From Bacillota bacterium (GTDB lineage Bacteria > Bacillota > Clostridia > Clostridiales > Clostridiaceae): a stretch of 6,829 bases of DNA. Position numbers and translations under genes: made by a program. The number at the start of each line of letters is the position of its first letter. Within the stretch, counting starts at the first letter, position 1. The notes beneath the pieces were generated by a model. That model made no database searches. It was not told where the DNA came from and saw nothing but the letters and a program-made list of their open reading frames with translations. Positions 1-5,932 of this stretch are shown here, piece by piece. The stretch spans positions 1 through 6,829 of the forward strand of contig JAEXSY010000525.1 in NCBI GenBank assembly GCA_023440105.1, in the 5' to 3' direction.

Positions 1-67
1 GGGCTATGCTTCCATGCTCGTTTGTCATAAAAAACTAACAAAGGCTCACAATTCCATTTTTTATTAT

Positions 68-76
68 TATATACCA
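68..76 (-). promoter_or_regulatory. Possible extended -10 promoter reading towards the left edge
   Basis: On the minus strand TGG-TATATA (positions 76 down to 68) resembles an extended -10 element in an A+T-rich stretch. About 40 nt downstream an ATG at 28-26 opens a frame reading MTNEHGSIA to the window edge. I see no convincing -35 and no ribosome binding site before that ATG, so both promoter and reading frame are weak suggestions. The remaining DNA between 1 and 161 shows no gene and no clear terminator for the malic enzyme gene. Confidence 0.18.
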
Positions 77-161
77 AGCACTAAAGCAAATATAACCATT
101 TAATGAATTAATTAACAATTATTTAACAATATATTTCAGCACTTTATATAAGCACAGCACC

Positions 162-206
162 AAATTCAAAATTCTAAACTCTAAATTCAAAATTTTAAAT
201 TTTCCT
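162..206. repeat. Short degenerate heptanucleotide array overlapping the malic enzyme stop codon
   Basis: Six units of 7 nt follow each other without gaps from 162. In plus-strand register they start at 165, 172, 179, 186, 193 and 200; examples are TTCTAAA (172) and CTCTAAA (179). Two 21-nt blocks, 162-182 and 183-203, agree at 18 of 21 positions, as expected for three heptamers duplicated together. The TAA of the minus-strand malic enzyme gene (197-195) and its last two codons (Lys-Ile) lie inside the array. The units fit the same YTCTWAN pattern as the larger tract at 4684-5063. Function unknown. Confidence 0.75.
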
Positions 207-1367
207 TGCTGCTCCTGTTTCCTCTGCAGCTCTGGCTACAGCTTTGCTAACCTCCATGGCGATACTTTTATCTAAAGAACTTGGAATTATATATTCCGCT
301 CTCAGATCTTTATCCTCTATCATCCCTGCTATTGCTTTTGCTGCTGCTATCTTCATCTCTTCATTTATCTCACTGGCCCTAACATCCAGAGCTCCTCTGA
401 AAATTCCTGGAAAGGCTAATACATTATTTATTTGATTCTGGAAATCAGATCTACCGGAGGCATATATCCTTACTCCAGCCTCTAAAGCCTCTTCAGGCAT
501 AATTTCTGGTACAGGGTTTGCAAGAGCAAATATTATGGGATCCTTATTCATTTTCTTTATCATATCCTTTGATAATACACCTGGAGCAGACACTCCGATG
601 AATACATCAGCACCGGTTAAAGCCTCCTCAAGAGAGCCACTCTTTTTACCTTTATTGCTCTTAGAAGCTATTTCCTTTTTATAAGGGTTATTAGCATTTT
701 CCTCTGTGATAATTCCACCTCTATCACAAAGGATAATGTTCCCTACTCCTAAGGCAATGAGCATATTTGCTATGGCGATCCCTGCAGCCCCTGAGCCGTT
801 AATTACCACTTCTATCTCTGAAAGCTCCTTTTTTACTATTTTTAGGCTGTTAATAAGCCCTGCGGTCGCTACTACTGCAGTTCCATGCTGATCATCATGA
901 AAAACAGGTATATCCAGCTCTTCCTTCAATCTTTTTTCTATTTCAAAGCATCTTGGTGCTGCAATATCTTCAAGATTTATTCCTCCAAAGCCTGGGGAAA
1001 TCAGCTTTACAGTTCTGATTATCTCCTCCGTATCCTTGCTATCTATACATATTGGGAATGCATCCACTCCTGCAAACTCCTTAAATAACAACGCCTTGCC
1101 CTCCATTACCGGGAGGCCAGCTAAGGCTCCTATATCACCGAGACCAAGAACTGCTGATCCATCAGTTACCACTGCCACCAAATTTCCTTTACCTGTATAT
1201 CTATAAGCTTCTGTTAAATCCTCTTTTATTCTTCTACAGGGCTCTGCTACCCCCGGAGTATAGGCAAGACTTAAATTTTCTCTACTCTCCAGGCTCACCT
1301 TTGAATTAATAGAAAGCTTTCCCTTAAGACCTTCATGAAATTCTAAGCTCTTTTCATATATATCCAT
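195..1367 (-). CDS. Malic enzyme, decarboxylating, probably NAD-dependent
   Basis: Cytoplasmic enzyme of 390 aa that oxidatively decarboxylates L-malate to pyruvate and CO2, reducing NAD(P)+ with a divalent metal. The frame carries the family motifs in order: AYTPGVAEPC (residues 35-44, catalytic Tyr36), VTDGSAVLGLGDIG (67-80), EGKALLFK (89-96, catalytic Lys91), LED (132-134) and HDDQHGTAVV (157-166) supplying metal ligands Glu133, Asp134 and Asp159, the Rossmann loop GSGAAGIA (191-198), then ALANP (281-285) and NNVLAFPG (314-321). Asp215 after the second Rossmann strand (ILCDRGG) favours NAD over NADP, which is inference. Length fits the short bacterial form. The start at ATG 1367 is chosen because AGGAGG lies 7 nt upstream (1375-1380); the frame stays open to a TTG at 1400 with no such site. 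It follows the GH4 terminator and is probably transcribed separately. Its last two codons and stop lie in a heptamer repeat. Symbols such as mae or malS are possible but not assigned. Confidence 0.95.
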   Translation of the reverse strand: MDIYEKSLEFHEGLKGKLSINSKVSLESRENLSLAYTPGVAEPCRRIKEDLTEAYRYTGKGNLVAVVTDGSAVLGLGDIGALAGLPVMEGKALLFKEFAGVDAFPICIDSKDTEEIIRTVKLISPGFGGINLEDIAAPRCFEIEKRLKEELDIPVFHDDQHGTAVVATAGLINSLKIVKKELSEIEVVINGSGAAGIAIANMLIALGVGNIILCDRGGIITEENANNPYKKEIASKSNKGKKSGSLEEALTGADVFIGVSAPGVLSKDMIKKMNKDPIIFALANPVPEIMPEEALEAGVRIYASGRSDFQNQINNVLAFPGIFRGALDVRASEINEEMKIAAAKAIAGMIEDKDLRAEYIIPSSLDKSIAMEVSKAVARAAEETGAARKI

Positions 1368-1421
1368 TTTCCTTCCTCCTCTTAAATTAGATTCCTTCAA
1401 TGTACAGTCTTCTTATTGTTA

Positions 1422-1451
1422 ATATTACCTTATTTATACACAAACTGTAAA
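1422..1451 (-). promoter_or_regulatory. Possible sigma-A promoter of the malic enzyme gene
   Basis: On the minus strand TTTACA (1451-1446) could be a -35 and TAATAT (1427-1422) a weak -10, 18 bp apart, ending about 55 nt before the malic enzyme ATG. The -35 lies in the U-rich tail of the preceding GH4 terminator, so the two units would be tightly packed. The -10 match is poor; readthrough from the GH4 operon is the alternative. Confidence 0.35.
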
Positions 1452-1480
1452 CAAGCCTATCTCCATCTTAGAGATAGGCT
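1442..1480 (-). terminator. Rho-independent terminator after the GH4 gene
   Basis: A perfect 10-bp inverted repeat (AGCCTATCTC at 1454-1463 and GAGATAGGCT at 1471-1480, 7-nt loop) begins 15 nt after the GH4 stop codon. On the minus strand it is followed by a T-rich but broken tail (1453-1442, TGTTTACAGTTT). Its placement fits the end of the PTS-GH4 operon. The imperfect U tract means some readthrough into the malic enzyme gene is possible. Confidence 0.8.
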
Positions 1481-1494
1481 ATGTTAAATAAGCT

Positions 1495-2817
1495 TTACTT
1501 CAATGTCCAATAATCCTTGTTAGCTTCCATTAAATCCTTCAAAACTGCCTGTGCCTTTTCAGGATTTACTATGGTTCTGTTTAAGGTTAGAGCCTGCAGA
1601 GCCTTTGTATAATCCTGCTCTAGATAAGCCTCTACCGTGAGGAGCTCATAAGCATACTGAGCTTCCATAAGTCCCTTGTAGAAGGGCTTAATATCACCAT
1701 AAGGGAAGGGCTCTGCACCATTTTTCCCAAAGGTACCTGCTACCTCTATAATAGCTTCACTATTAAAGTTAGGTATTATACCATTATTTTTGGTAAGAAG
1801 GATAAACTCCTTATGGAGGTCATAAGCTATAGATTCTGCCAGCTCTATCATTAAATCTCCAAAGACACTATTGGTAACCACCTCTATGCCTTCAAGAGAA
1901 GTAGCTCCATCTGCCTTAGCACACATTTCCCAAACCTCTTTTTCTCTGCTGTCCTTAGCTTCATCAGCCCTGGTATAGTTCGGATCACTTTCCTCTACTA
2001 TTTCCTCTGGGAAGAAGTAATATTGAAGATAGGTATTAGGAATATATTCATCAAAATAATTAAGATATTTATTTACTCTTAAATAGGTGTTGAGCCAGGA
2101 CTGAGATCTCTGCTCAGCATTGTAAGGCTTAAAGTCATGATTCTTAAAGTAATCCATGAGGTCATGGAAATAATCCCTTCCATTATTATCCTCAATCTTT
2201 GTAAACCATCCAAAATGATTCAGTCCAAAGTAATCAGCTCTCAAATCTTTCTGATCTACCTCTAGAATCTTAGCAAAGGATCTCATCATGGAATAAGGCT
2301 GGTCGCAAAGGTTAACTATTCGTTTGTCCTCTGGGAAAACCTTGTCCAATCCTACCGCTACAATTGCCGCTGGATTAGTGTAATTCAGTATCCAGGTATC
2401 CTTAGAATGCTTTCTAACCTGATTTACCATCTCTATCATAGCTCCCAAGGATCTCATGCCATAGGAAAAGCCACCTGGTCCACAGGTTTCCTGCCCTACT
2501 AGTCCATGTATTAATGGTATTTTCTCATCATAGCTTCTCATTTCATTCTTACCAACTCTCATCTGACAGAGAACAAAATCTGTATCCTCGTAAGCTTCAT
2601 CAGAGTCCGTAGTAAAGATAACCTCAGTATCGGACATATAGGTTTTAAGTACAAGCCTTATATAGCTTTCCATTTTTGAGGTTCTTTCATCATCTATATC
2701 ATAAAATATAACCTTTTTTAAAGGAAATCTATCCTTAAGCTTAATCATACTTCCCACAAGAGCCGGTGTTCTGGCACTTCCTGCTCCGACGATGGTGATT
2801 TTATTGCTTTCTCTCAT
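1495..2817 (-). CDS. 6-phospho-alpha-glucosidase, glycoside hydrolase family 4
   Basis: Cytoplasmic enzyme of 440 aa, the size of B. subtilis GlvA/MalA and clostridial and fusobacterial MalH, which it resembles throughout. GH4 enzymes use NAD+ and Mn2+ in a redox-elimination mechanism and cleave alpha-glucoside 6-phosphates such as maltose 6'-phosphate to glucose and glucose 6-phosphate. Visible features: N-terminal NAD fold with ITIVGAGSARTP (8-18), the RVGKNEMR segment (87-94), GQETCGPGGFSYGMRS (108-123), NYTNPAAI (145-152), the active-site CDQP (171-174), GLNHFGW (198-204, His201 a metal ligand with Cys171), and NTYLQYYFFP (261-270, with the candidate base Tyr263). The acidic CDxP motif points to alpha-glucoside phosphates, while beta-specific members carry CNxP; the Gln replaces the Met of the usual CDMP. 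The ATG at 2817 has AAGGAG (2827-2832) 9 nt upstream. It lies 42 nt after the PTS permease gene and is co-transcribed with it. MalH-like and PagL-like enzymes cannot be told apart here. Confidence 0.93.
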   Translation of the reverse strand: MRESNKITIVGAGSARTPALVGSMIKLKDRFPLKKVIFYDIDDERTSKMESYIRLVLKTYMSDTEVIFTTDSDEAYEDTDFVLCQMRVGKNEMRSYDEKIPLIHGLVGQETCGPGGFSYGMRSLGAMIEMVNQVRKHSKDTWILNYTNPAAIVAVGLDKVFPEDKRIVNLCDQPYSMMRSFAKILEVDQKDLRADYFGLNHFGWFTKIEDNNGRDYFHDLMDYFKNHDFKPYNAEQRSQSWLNTYLRVNKYLNYFDEYIPNTYLQYYFFPEEIVEESDPNYTRADEAKDSREKEVWEMCAKADGATSLEGIEVVTNSVFGDLMIELAESIAYDLHKEFILLTKNNGIIPNFNSEAIIEVAGTFGKNGAEPFPYGDIKPFYKGLMEAQYAYELLTVEAYLEQDYTKALQALTLNRTIVNPEKAQAVLKDLMEANKDYWTLK

Positions 2818-2859
2818 TTTACAGCTCTCCTTTGTTAAGTAAATTATATAAATTTTATT

Positions 2860-4458
2860 CTAAGACAGCTTACCAATCTTTTCTAAGTTATCATCCACAG
2901 CATTTCTAACGAACTCCACCATAGGTCCAAAAACTATATGGATATGCTTTGGCGCTGGAATGAATATACCACTGCAGCCTGACTTCTTAAGAAGATCGCT
3001 ATCAATTACATTAACCTCTTCTAAATCTATCCTCAATCTTGTTATACAGTTATCCACATTTTTAATATTGCTTTTACCACCTAATGCCTCGATAACTATA
3101 GCAGCAATCTCATCATATCTCTTTTCTCTTACCAGCACATTATCCATGGAAGGTTCTTCTTCCCTGCCAGGTGTTCTTAGGTTAAATCTTAATATCGCCC
3201 ATTTAAAGACAAAATAGGTTACTACCGCAAGAACCGAACCTATAAGCAGGAAGCTAAGCCAGTTTGTCCCTTCATATAGCAGACCAAAAATAGCAAAATC
3301 AAATATTGTACCTCTTATATAGCCTATACCTACCTGTGCTAGAGAAAGTGCTACAGCTCCTATACCAATGATTATTGCATAGACCACATAAAGCAGTGGT
3401 GCTACAAAAACGAAGGTAAATTCTAAGGGCTCTGTAACATTACCTAAAAAGGCTGTAAGCACACAGGTAAGGAGGAGTGATTTAGTTATAGGCTTATTCT
3501 CCTTATAAGCTGTCTTGTACATGGCTAAGGCTATAGCTGGGAAAGCAAATATAGTACAGAGCATCTGCTGCTGAGCCATGAATCTAGTAAGAGATGAAAG
3601 CTGAGACCACTCTGGACTGCTTGGTCCTAAGTTAAATAGAAGCTCATTAAGTGCAGGTACAACTCCCACAAAGGTTTCACCATTCATCACATAAGTTCCA
3701 CCGGCTTCAGTATATCTAAATAGGGCATTCCATATATGATGAAGTCCAAATGGAATAAACAATCTTTCCCCTGCAGCAGTAAAGAAAGGTCCTGCCCAGC
3801 TTAGCAATATCACTGATAAATTAGTAAATGCAGAAACGAAAACGCTCCAAACAAAGGGTAGAGTAATACCTATAAGGATCATTATCCCCATGGTTATTAT
3901 TGAAACAGACTTCTTACCAGAGAAGAAGGCCAGAGAAATAGGAAGCTCTAAATTATAGAATTTATCCGTAGCCCATGAAGCCACAAGTCCTGCAATAATT
4001 CCTCCTAAGGCACTGATATTCATTGTCTGTATTCCTAAAACCATAACTTGTCCATTCTGTGACAATGCATCTGCTGGTGCCAGATTACCAGTAACCTTAA
4101 GCCATATATTCATGGAGCTAATTAAAACCAATTATCCAAGCACTGAGGCAAACACTGAGATCCCCTTGTCCTTTTTGGACATACCATAAGAAACTCCCAT
4201 AGCAAAAAGTAAAGGTATATTGTCAAATACCGTTAACGCAATACTCCTCAAGCTTGTAAAAATGGTATTTACAACCTGATTCCCCAAGAAAGGAAACTTT
4301 GCAATCATATAGGCCTGCACCAGAGCACCGGTGATACCTGCTATCATTCCCACAGGAGCCATTACAGCTATAGGCAGCAGTAAGGTTCTACCAAATCTCT
4401 GAATGTTTTGATTGAAGCTATCAAACCGTCCACTTCCCTTTTTCTTTCCCTTAAACAT
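2860..4458 (-). pseudogene. PTS EIICB permease for alpha-glucosides (maltose/glucose family), interrupted by one in-frame stop
   Basis: Membrane sugar transporter that would import and phosphorylate an alpha-glucoside, taking phosphate from a separate EIIA because no EIIA domain is present. Starting at ATG 4458 (AGGAGG 7 nt upstream, 4466-4471) the frame runs 108 codons, meets TAA at 4134-4132, and continues in the same frame for 423 codons to TAG at 2862-2860. Without that codon the product would be about 532 aa, the usual length for MalP-type EIICB. The first part has a basic start (MFKGKKKG) and the opening EIIC helices (IAVMAPVGMIAGITGALVQ). The second part, numbered from the codon after the stop, has the substrate segment GLHHIWNALFR (129-139), the EIIC signature GNVTEPLEFTF (230-240), and a C-terminal EIIB domain (about 337-420) with phosphocysteine Cys362 in DNCITRLR. 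No frameshift or other damage is seen, so the lesion is recent, an error, or read through. The paired GH4 gene and RpiR regulator support alpha-glucoside specificity. Confidence 0.85.
4132..4134 (-). other. In-frame TAA interrupting the PTS permease
   Basis: The minus strand reads CTT GGA TAA TTG GTT TTA, giving Leu-Gly-stop-Leu-Val-Leu inside the EIIC membrane domain. Conserved EIIC sequence continues in the same frame on both sides. A Tyr codon (TAT or TAC) would become TAA by one substitution. Restart could occur at TTG 4131 or ATG 4113, but neither has a good ribosome binding site, and a split EIIC lacking its first helices is not an obvious functional arrangement. Confidence 0.9.
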
Positions 4459-4465
4459 TTACACT

Positions 4466-4471
4466 CCTCCT
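4466..4471 (-). promoter_or_regulatory. Ribosome binding site of the PTS permease
   Basis: AGGAGG on the minus strand, 7 nt before ATG 4458. It fixes the permease start and implies that at least the first 108 codons are efficiently translated. Confidence 0.85.
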
Positions 4472-4511
4472 ACAAATCAAAATAATATAAAGTGCATAAT
4501 TCCTAATAACA

Positions 4512-4540
4512 AGTATAATTGTATATAAGCCCCAATTCAA
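4512..4540 (-). promoter_or_regulatory. Sigma-A promoter of the PTS-GH4 operon
   Basis: On the minus strand TTGAAT (4540-4535, four of six to consensus) and TATACT (4517-4512, five of six) are separated by exactly 17 bp. Transcription would start near 4505, leaving a leader of about 46 nt before the permease ATG. The -35 overlaps the cre-like site at 4536-4549, a common place for repression. Confidence 0.72.
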
Positions 4541-4549
4541 TCGATTACA
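4536..4549 (-). promoter_or_regulatory. cre-like CcpA operator overlapping the -35
   Basis: The minus strand reads TGTAATCGATTGAA. Against the Firmicute consensus TGWAANCGNTNWCA it differs at two defined positions, both in the last three bases, and it is nearly palindromic around a central CG. It covers the -35 of the operon promoter, so bound CcpA would block RNA polymerase when preferred sugars are present. Other LacI-type regulators could use the same site. Confidence 0.55.
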
Positions 4550-4578
4550 GCGATACTCTTTTCCTTAATAAAGTCACA

Positions 4579-4595
4579 GGTCACAGAATATGACC
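4579..4595. promoter_or_regulatory. Candidate activator palindrome upstream of the PTS promoter
   Basis: GGTCA (4579-4583) and TGACC (4591-4595) form an inverted repeat with a 7-nt spacer, centred about 80 bp upstream of the predicted start near 4505. AGGTC also recurs at 4598-4602 in direct orientation. The position suits an activator, and the B. subtilis RpiR-family protein GlvR activates its alpha-glucoside operon; binding by the RpiR protein encoded here is inference. A weak RNA hairpin is the alternative reading. Confidence 0.33.
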
Positions 4596-4621
4596 CAGGT
4601 CCCAAAAACACCAATCAACAC

Positions 4622-4655
4622 AAAAACCCCAGGAATACAACTCGTATCCCCAGGG
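4622..4655 (-). terminator. Rho-independent terminator of the rpiR-type gene
   Basis: On the minus strand CCCTGGGGATAC (4655-4644), a 5-nt loop GAGTT, and GTATTCCTGGGG (4638-4627) can form a 12-bp RNA stem with three G-U wobbles, followed directly by TTTTTG (4626-4621). The wobbles break the symmetry in DNA but not in minus-strand RNA, which supports leftward termination. It ends transcription from the regulator gene before the PTS promoter. It lies 373 nt past the regulator's stop codon, and the repeat tract fills most of that gap. Confidence 0.8.
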
Positions 4656-4683
4656 CCCCTAATCTATCATAATCAACCTCAAA

Positions 4684-5063
4684 CTATTTATTTAGATAAT
4701 CTGCTTTCTTATCTCTGCTCTTGCTCTTATCTTTTCAACTCTCTTAGTTTTTAGTTCTTAGCTCTGCTCTTTTTTCTTTTCTCTGCTCTTCACCTATTGG
4801 CTCCCAGCCCAATAATCTCACTATTAGCCCCAGCTAATAATTTATCTCTTAATCTTTTACTCTGCTCTTAAAACTCTTACTTCTTACCCTTTAGCTCTTA
4901 GCTCATCTTTTCTCTTTTCTCTCTTCTCTTACCTTACCTCTCTTAGTTCTTCACTGCTCTTCATATTTTTTAACTCTTACTTCTTACCTCTTCACTCTTA
5001 CCTCTGCTCCTGTGCTCTTCTGCTCTCTTCACTCTTCACTCTTCTCTGCTCTTGTGCTCTTCT
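4684..5063. repeat. Degenerate heptanucleotide tract, purine-rich on the minus strand
   Basis: About 380 nt built largely of TCTTA- and CTCTGCTC-like elements on the plus strand (TAAGA, GAGCAGAG on the minus). Several stretches keep strict 7-nt register: 4741-4768 (for example CTCTTAG at 4741, TTCTTAG at 4755), 4867-4908 and 4967-5008. The consensus is YTCTTAS. A 17-nt block at 4872-4888 recurs perfectly at 4972-4988, exactly 100 bp away, and a 20-nt block at 5002-5021 recurs at 5044-5063 with one mismatch. The right end encodes the last residues and stop of the RpiR regulator. I find no protein-coding frame or spacer-repeat structure in it. On the minus strand it would be transcribed as the regulator's 3' untranslated region. 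Function unknown; the strand asymmetry could favour triplex or R-loop formation. Confidence 0.8.
4796..4839. repeat. Pair of related small hairpins inside the heptamer tract
   Basis: TATTAGC-CCCA-GCTAATA (4822-4839) is a perfect 7-bp hairpin. Next to it, 4796-4813 forms ATTGGCT-CCC-AGCCCAAT with a one-base bulge. Both have a C-rich loop on the plus strand (GGG-containing on the minus) and similar flanks ending in AATAAT, so they look like diverged tandem copies. They interrupt the heptamer pattern. They lack a U tract in either direction, so they are not ordinary terminators. Confidence 0.5.
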
Positions 5064-5796
5064 CCATAACCCTCTTAATATCAGCCACCAAAAGCTCAAT
5101 TATAATAAACATTCCAATCCTAGAACTGCTATCATTATACTTAGTTTTAGTATCCTCTGAGGAGCAATAAAGAGCATAGTCACTGATTCTACTCAGCTCA
5201 TTGTTTTCAAAGGAGGTTATTGCAATTCTCTTAGCTCCCTTAACCTTTGCAATGTTCGCTGCCTCCAGAATCTTTTCAGTCATTCCAGAGAGAGAAATCA
5301 GCACTATTATCTCATTAGACTTTAAAGTATTACTCACGAGGGTTAAAAGATTATAATCCTTAACAAAAATACACTTAACCCCAATAGTAAGGAGAAGATG
5401 ATTCAAGTGATAGGCTGCAGCTTTGCTTGTCCCTCTTGCGAATATATAAACCATTCCTGAATTTACAATTTCTCTGGCAATTCTATCATAACTCTTATCA
5501 TCTACTAATCTAAAGGTTTTCTCGATATTCTCTTCTAAGGTTGCAATTGAATCCTTGGGACCTAAAGCCTCTACCTCACTCTTATTTTGTGTCTTTAAAT
5601 AATATTTAAAGTCAGAAAAACCTTCAAAGCCTAGCTTTTGACACATATTTATAATCACTGTTTTTGAGCTATAGGAATCCCTGGCCAAATCAGTTATCTT
5701 CATATTTGTAACCTTAGCTCTATTATTATAGATAAATTCAAATACCTTTTCCTCACTGGGAGTAAGTTTACTTATCTTATTAATCAGCTTCTCCAT
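5029..5796 (-). CDS. RpiR-family transcriptional regulator with SIS domain
   Basis: Cytoplasmic DNA-binding protein of 255 aa. Residues 1-75 form the RpiR helix-turn-helix domain: ISKLTPSEEKVFEFI (8-22) is the typical opening, and ITDLARDSYSSKTVIINMCQ (34-53) then KLGFEGFSDFK (54-64) contain the recognition region. Residues about 105-240 form the SIS sugar-phosphate domain with FARGTSKAAAYH (119-130) and LISLSGMTEKILEAA (166-180). SIS domains of this family sense phosphosugars, and B. subtilis GlvR, of the same family, activates the maltose PTS/phosphoglucosidase operon, so this protein probably controls the adjacent PTS-GH4 genes. That link is inference from context. The start at ATG 5796 has GAGG 6 nt upstream and gives the normal family N terminus; TTG 5820 is an in-frame alternative adding eight residues. 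The last 10-12 residues (KSTRAEKSEE) are highly charged and encoded by the repeat tract, so the C terminus may be a late addition. It has its own promoter and terminator. Confidence 0.92.
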   Translation of the reverse strand: MEKLINKISKLTPSEEKVFEFIYNNRAKVTNMKITDLARDSYSSKTVIINMCQKLGFEGFSDFKYYLKTQNKSEVEALGPKDSIATLEENIEKTFRLVDDKSYDRIAREIVNSGMVYIFARGTSKAAAYHLNHLLLTIGVKCIFVKDYNLLTLVSNTLKSNEIIVLISLSGMTEKILEAANIAKVKGAKRIAITSFENNELSRISDYALYCSSEDTKTKYNDSSSRIGMFIIIELLVADIKRVMEKSTRAEKSEE

Positions 5797-5869
5797 ATTT
5801 AACCTCACTTTTTCAACCAAGTTTCTTCCTTTAACATGAAAAATATTAAATATTTGTACTTTATTTTAA

Positions 5870-5878
5870 ATTATAGCA
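5870..5878 (-). promoter_or_regulatory. Extended -10 promoter of the RpiR regulator gene
   Basis: The minus strand reads TGC-TATAAT (5878-5870), a perfect sigma-A -10 with the TG extension. No good -35 is seen 16-18 bp upstream, which extended -10 promoters can tolerate. The start would be near 5863, about 67 nt before ATG 5796. Confidence 0.65.
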
Positions 5879-5932
5879 TAATTTAGACATTGGTTATAGC
5901 GATTAATATCCCCTATTCATTGTTTATTATAT

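Noticed and set aside
1..30. Possible 3' end of a plus-strand gene (frame 1, stop TAA at 28-30)
   Set aside because: Nine codons are too few to judge, and no terminator follows.
28..40. AAAAAACTAA-like run on the plus strand resembling the tail of a preQ1-I riboswitch
   Set aside because: The upstream hairpin and conserved loop bases of the class are absent and no gene follows on the plus strand.
244..1088. Plus-strand open frames opposite the malic enzyme gene (244-435, 706-891, 885-1088)
   Set aside because: They are antisense to a gene with full conserved motifs, lack ribosome binding sites and resemble no family.
1368..1400. Longer malic enzyme starting at TTG 1400
   Set aside because: The extra 11 residues include the translated ribosome binding site (LRGGRK), and the ATG at 1367 has AGGAGG at ideal spacing.
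2960..3217. Plus-strand open frame of 85 codons opposite the EIIB domain
   Set aside because: Antisense shadow of a conserved domain with no start signal.
4132..4134. Programmed stop readthrough or recoding (selenocysteine, pyrrolysine)
   Set aside because: The codon is TAA, not TGA or TAG, and no recoding hairpin is evident just downstream. A mutation or error is simpler.
4684..5063. CRISPR array
   Set aside because: Units are 7 nt, contiguous and degenerate, with no constant repeat of 24-40 nt alternating with unique spacers, and no cas genes are nearby.
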